A stretch of 64,000 nucleotides of DNA, taken from contig NC_059372.1 in assembly GCF_019703515.2 (NCBI RefSeq), forward strand, positions 20,783,931 to 20,847,930, in the 5' to 3' direction. The notes beneath the pieces were generated by a model. That model made no database searches and was not told where the DNA came from. It worked only from the letters and a program-made list of their open reading frames with translations. Position numbers and translations under genes: made by a program. Of this stretch, positions 25,260 to 37,200 are shown one piece after another (the stretch's first letter is position 1; each line of letters starts with the position of its first letter). The stretch comes from Myxocyprinus asiaticus (lineage: Eukaryota; Chordata; Actinopteri; Cypriniformes; Catostomidae).

Positions 25260-28200
25260 TCTACAAGCTTTTACATCAAAGCATTGACTCTCATGTCTGA
25301 GGTACCATGGACATTATTGGTGAGCAGTCGGCTGGTGCGCAGTGGCAGAGCTCTGATGAAGCTGATGCCTGTCCTCTCTGATATACTGACATCCAGAGAG
25401 AGGTTCTGCACTGGCTGGCCAGGGCGCAGACCCAGAGTGAGTTCATAGTGACCAAGTCGGCGTGACAACAGCTCCTCATAAGACAGGGAGAAGGACACAC
25501 GAGCCCCAGGAGGTACACTGACCGCTACACGGAACTTCTCGATCTCCCGTTCCCTTCAAAATACAACAGAAACTGTTTAGGTTTGAGTTCTTCATTTGTC
25601 CATGTGTCATGGTTTTAGTGATACTCTTTTCATAGTAAGCTCTATAGTTCAACCCATCTGCAACTGCACAGCTGATCTGTATGATAAAACTTTAGGGATT
25701 GTATACACTGTAAAAATGGGGTTCATCATTATGTTATGACAACATCAGTCAACTCTAACAATTTAATTCCTCATAAAGTCATTTCTTCTTGATTTTATAA
25801 ATTTTATTGTTTTTATTTATTTATTTTTACATTGTATATTTCAGCAAATCCATTTAAAAAAAAAAAGTTGTTTGTTGGCCCAAACCTAAAAATGTGGTCT
25901 ATTCCAGTTAAAACTGTTAATCGTCAAAACGCCCCAACACAATGTGTTGTATCTTGTACACTGGCAAAAACAGCCTGCATTATTCCCATCTTGTGTGCCT
26001 GCAGTGAGAATCTTCTTATTTCAGAATCGCATTAAAACAGCCTTGCATTGCCGTCTTCTGGAGGAGAAGGACAGCAGGCTAATTTGTATCTCAAGCTGTA
26101 GAGAAACGGCAACCCTATCTCATGAGAAGTCGCGCAAATTCGTATAAGGTGGCTAAATCGTATGAAATCGTACATGTTCGTTCATATAAATTTGTACAAA
26201 TTTTAGACGTGCAAATACCTGGATGTGCAAACATTTGGAAGTAAGCTAAAGTTTGCATTTATTTGTGAACAAAAATATAAGTGGAAAATAGCAGTCTTGC
26301 TTTGCCCTTTGTTTTTGTTTTGAATGTCTTTAACTACTATGTACTTAAGTATTCGATACAATGTACTCATTATGCACATATGTGTTGTTGCATTGTACTT
26401 ACACTTAAAGTACCTGCATTTAATTACATCTCTAGTTACAATGTTAACCTTACCCCTAATCCTAAACCTACCTGTATCAAAATAAACACTGAAATTAGAT
26501 GACCGGATTTTTTCCAATTTGTCTGGTAAATTTTATAATTCTCTGGAGACGTTGGATGGCACCAAAATTTCTTAGTAGAATCTCTGAAACGGATGTATGT
26601 ACACTGTAATACTACCAAAAGACAAAAGCAAGTTTCAGTAGAGAAAGTATTAAATATTTTTTGGACTGACTTTGTGGCAACAAGTCCTGCTGTTTTCCCC
26701 TGCTTCTTAGCATTGTCATAGATCTTCCTTGCAGCAGTTCTCCTCTTCACCTCTGCCACATACACCTTACCATTGGAAGTACTAGGGAGACATTGGGAAA
26801 AATAGAAAAATCAGTAAGTGAAGTTTAGGATCATCTTATTCAGTCATTTTCAACTGGTTTTGCTAGGACTTAGATTTCACATAAGACTGTGAAGAAGTGG
26901 TGACCCAATATTGTACCAAAATTGTTTATGCAAAATGAAACAAAAATGTCCGTAAATTTTTTTATATTACTATGTCCAACAATTTGCAAAATTATTAACA
27001 TCACATTGGTTGCATAGTACAATTGACATTGAATGCATAAACAACAAGAGTGTCATTTACCAGCTTAACACATGAAACAAACACTGAGCTAAATACTTTA
27101 ATTGTATGAGCAATATTATAATTTATTTGATTATTTTCTCCCCTTTTCTCCCCAATCCGGAATGCCCAATTCCCAATGTAAATCTAAGTCCTCATGGTGG
27201 CGTAGTGTCCCGCCTCAATCCGGGTGACGGAGGACGAATCTCAGTTGCCTCTGCGTCTGAGACTGTCAATCCGCACATCTTATCAAGTGGCTTGTTGAGT
27301 GCGTTACTGTGGAGATAGTAGCACGTGTGGAGGCCCACGCTATTCTCCACGGCATCCACACACAACTCACCACGCGCCCCACCGAAAGCAAGAACCACAC
27401 ATTATAGCGACTACGAGGAGGTTACCCCATGTGACTGTACCCTCCCTAGCAACCGGGTCAATATGTTTGCTTAGGAGACCTGGCTGGATCCACTCAGCAC
27501 GCCCTGGATTCGAACTCGCGACTCCAGGGGCCGGATGCACCAGCTATACGTGAGTTACAACTTAGCCTAGTTGTGGCATAAATGGGCACTAAGTCACAAT
27601 TTACACACTACTAAATATTTGAGAATTGCACCATTAAACTTAGGTAGGACATAACCCTACGTATAAACTAAATATTTACGGAAGCCTCCGACCAGGAGTA
27701 ACGGATGGAATTAAAAAGCAGACTTTTATTTTATGACATCAATGAACTCATGTTTTGGTTGACAGGCTTCAGTCCTTTCGACATACATTATGATGTTGAC
27801 ATTTAAACTTGTTTACATTTACGAGAAAGAAAAAAAACTTACTTTTAAGCGGCTCTTCAGCATGAAACCGATCTAACAGTGCAGTTTTCAGGGTGCATCG
27901 CCCGGTGTCATGTTTCAACACATTCAAAATATATATAGGATATTAAAATGAATAAATGTCTGTTTTTCCAGCCTGTTGTATTAGTATTTATTTATCACCC
28001 CTCATTTATTTTAGATACCAGTTCCTATATATTGTTATTTACACAGGGCAAATATACTATTTATCAAATGTACTTTTATTACGGATCATATTTTAATGGG
28101 GATATAATTTATTACAGCTGACAGTTACATGAGCAAACAAGCTTTGAACATCAACCGTAACAAGATAAAACAGAACTTCACGGCTTTTTAACAGTTCTGT

Positions 28201-31200
28201 GTACAAATTTGAAGGCTGTTTATTGGATCAGTACAGGTAAACGTCATATTTTGCGACTACTAGTTAAGTCTTGCCTTAAGAACAGGTGGTGCCACCAAAT
28301 TAAGCACTGACTTAGTTACAAACTAACTAGTAGTTACTAAGCCCTTAGTGTGAACTTTATGTCCCAACTTACGTAAGACCTTACGCACAGCTGGTGCAAC
28401 CCTACCCCAGGGGTGGTAGTCAGCGTCAATACTCGCTGAGCTACCCAGGCCCTCATATGAGCCATATTATTAAGTGAATTTGTGTAAAAAAAAAAAAACC
28501 CATAGGATTAGTAGGACTGGATGGATAGCTTTTTACATCAACAAGAAAATATGTAGAAAGAGTTTTCTCACCCCTTTTAAAAGCCGATGCTATCGTGATT
28601 ATGCACGGTTATATTCTTATTTGATTTTTATTATTTGCATTTAGCATTTTTTCCCCCTGCTGCCCTATCATAAAAGACCTATGACCCACCTGTTGAGAAT
28701 CACTGGTCTAGTTCACACATTTGTGGTATGGTGATGGTTGATGGCAAAAACACTCCATATTTGGGGAAAAATGTCTTTCTCACTGGTTTACACATCATAT
28801 TAACAACACAAAACAGGCAAAGGCAATGAAAGAGAGGTGAGAAAATAGGTAATTTCCCTCAAAAACTCATGCAATCACACCAATTCATATTCCCTCACTT
28901 CTTATTACAAGAGCATTTCCTGCATAAACACTTAAGAGTTCACCCACATGAAGCTATCCATACTTTCTTTGTGTCTCTATATGAGAGGCATGCAGAGAAA
29001 ATGCTAAAATAAGGTTAGCCCCTTTAACCAAATATATTTAAATAAAAATCAACAAGAACCAACCAAAATAAACCGGCAGCCTTGAAAAAGAGCTTGTTTG
29101 AAAAAGAGCAGGGTGAATGGACAGTTTAAAGCACAGTGGAAAATCAGGCGCCTGTATGTAAGTGTGGCAATAAGAGGTCTGGATTCGCTGTGCATGTGAC
29201 ACTGAGAACACAGAGCTCTCAGTCACAGTCTAACAAGTGCTACTGCACAAAATAAATAAATAAATAAAATAAAACATTGTTGTCACAGCCATTAAAAAGG
29301 AAAGAGACTGGCATACCATGTGTTTGACTGTGTATGTGTGTACGTAAGAGTGTGATTCTTTGAGGTTGTGTACAGTGGCCCCTAAAAGTATTTGGACACT
29401 TACATTACATTTAAAAAAGTAGAAAAGTTTGTTAGGTTTCAAATGATAAAACAATATATAGATTTTTAAAAATGTAGACAAATGTATTTTGTGATGAACT
29501 ACACTTGTGGTTACTCTGCTAAGACATCTGTGTGAACTTGAGGAGAAGAGACGTCATGGTTACTTGTGTAACCTCCATTCCCTGATGGAGGGAACGAGAC
29601 GTTGTGTCGATGTAGTGACACCAGGGGTCACTCTTGGGAGCCCGAGACACCTCTGGTCTTTGATAAAAGGCCAATGAAAATTGGCGCGTGGTATTTGCAT
29701 GCTACTCCCCCAAACATATGGGTATAAAAGGAGCTGGTATGCAACCACTCATTCAGGTTTTATGCTGAGGAGCCGATATAAGGTCCGGCCATTTCAGCGG
29801 GTAGTTCAGCATTGTGGCAGCAGGGACACAACGTCTCATTCCCTCCATCAGGGAACGGAGGTTACACAAGTAACCATGACGTTCCCTATCTGTCACTCAC
29901 TCGATGTTGTGTCGATGTAGTGACACTAGGGATCCCTATACGAAACGCCACAATTGGCTGAACTGTGTTATGTGAACTGGCAGTGTGTGGTGGGCAGACT
30001 ACTGTGTGCCTCATAGTCAGCACACCAGGTCGACATGTAACCTCCCCCAACATAGTTATGAGTGTCGAATGGCCCTTTTGGGACAAGTTGACTACCCAAA
30101 AGATAGAGACAGGCTTAACCCAGTTGTGGCCTCTTTTCCCCTTCTCTTTTTCCACTCCCTAAAAAAGAAAGGGGATTATCCGACTGGGCCGCCAGGTCTA
30201 GTCGGGGGGGTGTCTCTCCCAAGGGGAAGACACAGTGGAGACCACACCTCGCCCAAAGAGGGGGGGGGGGGATATTTATGTGGAGAGTCTTCAAGGTAGA
30301 TCCTGCCCAATGGGGCAGGAGTTACTACAAACATGGAAACGAATTAGCGGAAGAAATATATCGCATGGGGTTAGCCTTACAGGGAACCGCCACATGCAGA
30401 GCACCTACCCCAGAACAGGACTCTTAGTTAGCGCGTGTACTGGGCCAGCAGCGAATCTCTCCGAAAACTCGACTGCCACAGGGCTCGGAGGAAGTCAACC
30501 AGGGAACAAACTTGTGAACACTACTGGGAATTAATGGCACACATCTTCAGCTCAAAAGGAGGTGGAAGGCACTATGTGCAAGCGATACACCCGGCCGGCT
30601 ATCCCGGGCTTATCTGCTTGTATTGCATGCTACTACCTGGGATGAAACTGGTTCCACCCAGAGGTTGTAGAACCTTGCAAAGGTGTTGGGTGTTGCCCAG
30701 CCTGCTGCTCTGCAAATGTCTGTTGGAGAGGCACCCCTGGCCAGGGCCCAGGAGGCTGTTACACCCCTGGTAGAATGGGCTCATAGCCCTACCAGTGCTG
30801 CTGACTCCAGAGGAGGAGACGGTGGGCAAGTTGTGACATACAACGAGAGCGCAGACCGTCTTGGCGGTTGACATATGCTACCGTTGCCATGTTGTCTGTC
30901 CGAACTAACAAGTGCTTGCCCTGGATCAATGGCTGGAACCTCCGCAGGGCGAGCAGAATTGCCAACAACTCGAGGCAGTTGATGTGCCAATGCAGTCGCG
31001 GACCCGTCCAGAGGCTGGCGGCTGCGTGCCCTTTGCAAACAGCACCCCAGCCCGTTTTGGAGGCGTCATGACCACGACGCACCTGGAGACCAGTTCTAAA
31101 GGAACACCTGCCCGTAGAAACGAGAGGTCGGTCCAAGGGCTGAAAAGATGGTGACAGACCGGCGTGATGGCCACGCGATGTGTCCCGTGGCACCATGCCC

Positions 31201-34200
31201 ATCTCAGGACTCGAGTCTGGAGCCAGTGCTGAAGCAGCCTCATTTGCATCAACCCAAGCGGGGTGGCCACCGCCGAGGACACCATATGCCCCAGGAGCCT
31301 CTGAAAAGTGGAACTGCTGTTTTCTGTTTGAACGCCTTCAAACAGGCCAGCACCGACTGGGCGCGCTTGTTCGTAAGGTGCGCCATCAAGGAGACTGAGT
31401 CCAACTCCAAACCGAGAAAAGAGATGCTCTGAACCGGGTGGGGCTTGCTCTTTTCCAAGATGACCCGAAGCCCTAGTCGGCTGAGGTGTGAGAGCACCAG
31501 GTCCCTGTGTGCGCACAACATGTCTCGAGAGTGAGTTAGGATTAGCCAGTCGTCGAGATAGTTGAGAATGCGAAATGTCCACCTCCCTTAACGGGGCAAG
31601 GGCAGCCTCTGCAATCTTCGTAAAGACGCGAGGAGACAGGGACAGGCCGAAAGAGAGGACTTTGTACTGATACGCCTGACTCGGCGGTGGGCAATCGTCC
31701 CCAAAGGGGGAAGCCCAGCTGAGGCTTCTGCATCTGACTGGACAAGCTTGCTCTCCGATGCTGCGCTCGAGAGCTCATCATCTTTGCGGGCTCCGAACAA
31801 GAAGCCAGACTCGCCGTGAGACGAGCCAGCGAACTCATCCGGAAGCCCGATTGGGGCAGACGAGCGTGCTGGGGAATGGGAGGTCCCAGCGGAGACGATC
31901 CCATTGGGGTCCCCAAATCGCCCCCAGTGCTAGCCGCGCTGGCCTCATACCAGAAGGTAGAAGGACTTTCTTACGAAAGCAAGCCGCGACCGCAACGTTG
32001 CCATGGTCATGTTCTCGCAGTGAGAACATGAACCATCCACAAATGCTGCCTCCATGTGGGGTCGCGCCCAGACACGAAAGACAGCGATCATGACCATCCA
32101 AAGTTGAGAGATAACGACCGCAACCAGGAATAACACACAATCGGAAAGGCATCTTTAAAAAGACGTGTCTTTTTTTTTGGGGGGGGGGGGGGGGGGATTT
32201 TTCCCCTTTTTCTCCCAATTTGGAATGCCCAATTCCCAATGCGCTCTAAGTCCTGGTGGTCGCATAGTGATTCGCCTCAGTCCGGGTGGCGGAGGACGAA
32301 TCCCAGTTGCCTCCGCATCTGAGACAGTCAACCCGCACATCTTATCACGTGGCTTGTTGAGCGCGTTGCCACGGAGACATAGCGCATGTGGAGGCTTCAC
32401 GCCATCCACCGCGGCATCCGCGCTCAATTCACCATGCGCCCCACCGAGAACAAACCACATTATAGCGACCACGAGGAGGTTACCCCATGTAACTCTACCC
32501 TCCCTAGCAACCGGGCCAATTTGGTTGCTTAGGAGACCTGGCTGGAGTCACTCAGCATGCCCTGGGATTCGAACTAGCGAACTCCAGGGGTGGTAGCCAG
32601 CGTATTTTACCACTGAGCTACCCAGGCCCAAAAAGATGCTTCTTTAAAAAGATGTTCCATGTGTGCCGCTCTTTTAGAGAAATATATACTCTTTTAGAGG
32701 AGGAAAAGCTCTTTCAGAAAATATACTCTCTTGTTTTTTTGCCGAAGCGCCCAGGGGCGTTCTCTGCAGTGCACCAGTGCAGAGGAGGGAGAAGCCACTG
32801 AAATAAGCCATCAGATCCAGAGGTGAATGAACATTAATGAACATTATGCCACAACTAGGCTAAGTTGTAACATTAATCAATGAGCATGGCCGTTCGGCTC
32901 TGAAGAGAAAATCTGAATGAGTGGTTGCATACCAGCTCCTTTTATACCCGTATGTCCAGGGGAGTGGCATGCAAATACCACTCGCCAATTTTCATTGGCC
33001 TTTTATCAAAGACCAGAGGTGTCTCGGGCTCCCAAGAGTGACCTCTAGTGTCACAACATCGACCAGTTGCTTAAAGGAATAGTTCACTCAAAAAATGAAC
33101 ATTTGCTGATAATTTACTTACCCTCAGGCCATCCAAGATGTATCTGAGTTTCTTTCTTCATCAAAACAGAATTTAAGATTTTTAGGATTTCATTTCAGGC
33201 CTCCTCCTTTAAACAATGCAAGTGAATGTACTCCATTTTTTGACAGTCCAAAATGCATATTTAGGGTGCATCAAAATAATCCACATGACTCCAGTCGACA
33301 AATAAAGTTCTTCTGAACCCAAACGATTGATTATTTTTTAGAAACAAAACAATACTTATATACTTTTTAACTACAAATGTTCGCTTCCGTACATTCAGTG
33401 ATGCGCGCTCATGAGAGGGACGACGTAATCTCGTTGGTAAGGTCACGCGTCATGTGCAGGAGGAGGCAGGAAGTGCAAAATGGAGTACATTCACTTGCAT
33501 TGTTTAAAGGAGGAGGCCTGAAATGAAATCCTAAAAATCTTAAATTCTGTTTTGATGAAGAAAGAAACTCAGATACATCTTGGATGGCCTGAGGGTAAGT
33601 TATCAACAAAATTTCATTTTTGGGTGAACTATTCTTTTAACCCTTTAAGCTCTGATTTTACGATACCTATTTTATGTTGGTCAAGATTGTAGTTATTAAT
33701 ATTTTGATGATAATTTTCCGGCGGGACTGATCGGATGCATAGACCATTAGATAATCCACACGAAGCACAATGTGCACAATGAGGCATCTTGCAATCTGGC
33801 TGAAAACACATTAGCTTTCCTGGATCAGATGATGTAATTGGAAATAATGTAGCGTCATGGAACGCTAAACCAATCGGATTGGGTTCAGATTGGTGCAAAA
33901 ATCATCCATATTTGGGCAGAAAGGCATGTGATTGATTACTGTTACATATGGCCACCAGAAGATGGTGTCAAGTACATGAGACAGACTCGATGCAGGCTGA
34001 TTGAGTCAAATGGCGTTCATTCTGTGAAATCTCATCACTAAAATCATATCTGCATTCTATGCATGTGTAATTCATTCTTACATACAATTATTATGTTTCA
34101 TTTGTTTAGAGAGGCTTTTGGACACTTGGAGATGTTTTTGTACACAGAATATTTAATGTCAAATCAGAAAAATCAGAAAAAAAAAATATGTAATTAAAAA

Positions 34201-37200
34201 AGTTTTTTTGTGATTATTTTCTTAGTTTCTTAGTCTTAGAGTCTCAGAATTTATAATAATCTACAGTATAATCATTAAATAATTTAAAAAAAAAATCTTT
34301 ACTATGATACCAAACACTTGACCCTCCTTGTTTGTTTTGTCAAGTTATAAGCCTATAATTTTAGGTATGCCATTGAAACAGGGAATCTTTAAAAACACCT
34401 TCAGAGCATAAAGGGTTAAAAGTCATTGCAAAAACGGATTGGAAAAGTTATGTTGTTTCTGAAAAAAAAAAAAAAACTAGCACCATCCCCCCCCCCCCCA
34501 CTTGGTTTAGTATTTTGTTATATGAAATGGAATTCAAACATTATAAAGAGTGATTTAATAGTTTGAAAGTGTCCAAATTATTTTGGGGCTGTTGTTCATT
34601 AAATTTACATTGAAACTTAAAGCCTTGCTTTGTCGATGGATACATGTGAGCATTCTACATGCATGTGAATGTGTGTAAATGTGTGAGTGTGTATACCTTG
34701 GACATGTGCCTCGGTAAACTCTGCTGGGTAAAAGGGAGGGTGAACAGAGCCAGTTCCCGTCATTTTCTCTATTAGCTCTCTGACTTTTCTTGACAAAGCC
34801 TGCTATTCATCTGCCCTGAAAGGTCTTTACTTTTGACCTATGTCCGCTTCCAAATCCAGCCCCTGTGTGCTTTATCAAGCCACTATGGAGCCTTATTTGT
34901 GGGAATTTATTTATATTTAGCTTTCATTTTTGTAAAAGAGGCTTTCAGAACTTTACTCTTATGAACATGTCTAATTTCTTCAATAGATCTCTCATAGAGG
35001 TTTTATTACTAAGTCTTTTTCTGTCAGTTTGTTTTAATACTTGCCACTACTTGTTAAACGTATGGTTAACCTGTCTTAAAATTTTGCAATAAAAGGATAT
35101 GATAGCTCAGAGTGAGAGTTATTTTACTTAATTAGTTCTGGAAATCATATTTCAGCATCAAATTTTTTTTACCTCTTTGATCACAAAGCATTTCTTTCCA
35201 CGTGAATGAATCATTACTACAATTACAACCCTGCTGTGTCTATTCAGGGGAAACTACAAGCCTATGCCAAACAATAAAACTGATTTTTTTATTTGAAAAT
35301 GTTCATCACTGACAAAAATGACAAAAACAACAGAAACTGTGGTGTAACTTCGAACTCACATGGTAAAGTTTGAGATAAATGCAGCAGGGGACAAATCCAC
35401 CTCAAATGCAGCCTCCTTATTGATGTGGAGCTGGTTCCACACTGTGCTCTCCACTGTGGTTAAAGCATAGTGAGACACTACTGCACAGCGCACATGGTAA
35501 TCTGTCACCTTCAGCTAAGGGGCATAAAAAACACCAAAAGTATTTTAAAGAGTGACAACCATCAATAGTGCATTACAGTACCAAGTGACTAAAACACCAA
35601 CATGCTTTGATAGTTATAGAAGGGTAGTATCTTCTCAAACATCTGATACATGTGGATTCAAAACTTAATATGATCATATGAAACCACTTGTTTGATTAGC
35701 ACTCTACTGTTGATTTGACAGCTCAATTCAGACCACATTGGTCTGGCAATAGAAAAGCTAGTTCAATTCAAGAGATTGAACACTCTCTTGGCATACAACA
35801 GCTTAGAGATGGATGAAGCTATTTGCTTACTGTAATAATGTGTTTAAAATGAAGTGACATAAGCAGAGAAGAACATACACTGATGAGCCAAAACATTATG
35901 ACCACCTGCCAAATATGCTGTTGGTCCTCTGTGTTTCGCCAAAACTGGGCCGACCCGCTGAGGCATGGATTCTAAAAGAACTCTGAAGGTGTCCTGTGGT
36001 ATCTGTCACATTAGCAACAGATCCTTCAAGTCCTGTAAGTTGTGAGGTGGAGCCACCGTGGGTTGGACTTGTTGGTCCAGTACATCCCACAGATGCTCAA
36101 TTGGATTGAGATCTGTGGAATTTGATGGCCAGGGCAACACCTTGAACTCTTCACCATGTTCCTCAAACCATTCTCGAACAATGTGTGCAGTGTGGCAGAG
36201 CGCATTTTCTTACTGAAAGAGGCCATTGCCATTATTGCCATGAAGGGGTGTACCTAGTCTGCAACGATGTTTAGGTAGGTGGAACGTGTCAAATTGACGT
36301 CCACATGAATGGCCGGACCCAGGGTTTCCCAGCAAAACATTGCCAAGAGCATCACACTCCTTCCACCGGCTTGCCATCTTCCCATAGTGCATCCTGGTGC
36401 CATCACTTCCACAGGTAAATACGGCCGTCCATGTGATGTAAAAGAAAAAGGGACTCATTAGACCAGGCGATTATCTTCCACTGCTCTAAGGTCCAGTTCT
36501 GATGCTTGCGTGCCCATTGTAGGTGCTATTGACGGTGGACAGGGGTCATCATGGGCTCTGTGACCGGTCTGCGGCTATGTAGCCCCATACGCAGCAGGGT
36601 ACGATGCATTGTGTGTTGTGACACATTCCCCCCTTAACTATCATTAAAATTTTCGGTGACTTGTGCCACAGTAGACCTTCTGTCGGTTTGGACCAGACAG
36701 GATAGCCTTCATTACCCTCAGGCATCGATGAGCCTTGGACGCCCAACACCCTGTTGCCGGAATGTGGTTTTTCCCTCCTTGAACCACTGTCGGCAGGTAC
36801 TTGCCACTGCTGACCGGGAGCACCCCACAAGCCTTGCCGTTTCAGAGATGCTCTGACCCAGTTGTCTGGCCATAACAATTTGGCCCTTGTCAAAGTAACT
36901 CTTTACTCCTGCCCATTTCTCCTGCATTCATGTTGACTATGAGAACTGACTGTTCGCTTACCATCTAATCTACCCAGACCTTGACATGTGGCTTCGTTAG
37001 GAGATGATCAAAGTTATTCGCTTCACCTGTGAGTGGTCATAAAGTTTTGGCTCATCTGTGTATTTAAGTTGAGATCAATACATCTCTGGACAATGAAAAC
37101 TATTGTTCTCAAAATGTTAACAAAATGTTCATTAGATATCAGTGTAATGCCTCTGTTTTGTTAGTGTTTGCACCCAGAATATCAACAGGGATTACTTACA

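Larger units (their letters stand above)
29545..33064 (-). mobile_element. DIRS-like retrotransposon, copy 2 (truncated, with a nested SINE)
   Basis: Minus-strand copy. Terminal unit with foldback ends at 29556-29880, internal complementary region at 29881-29935, then RNase H, partial reverse transcriptase and gag remnants, and the other terminal repeat near 32910-33064. The reverse-transcriptase motif [11 protein letters not shown] is present near 31545-31565. The tyrosine recombinase is missing. Frames are broken and part of pol is deleted. A SINE has inserted at 32165-32637. Confidence 0.8.
29370..34600. mobile_element. Possible outer TIR element holding DIRS copy 2, a MITE and a repeat
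   Basis: ACAGTGGCCCCTAAAAGTAT followed by TTGGACAC (29370-29398) is matched in reverse by GTGTCCAA then ATTATTTTGGGGCTGTTGT (34569-34596). Such ends are common on Tc1-like MITEs of fish. If both belong to one insertion, everything from 29545 to 34416 was inserted later. The pairing of the two ends is inference. Confidence 0.4.
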
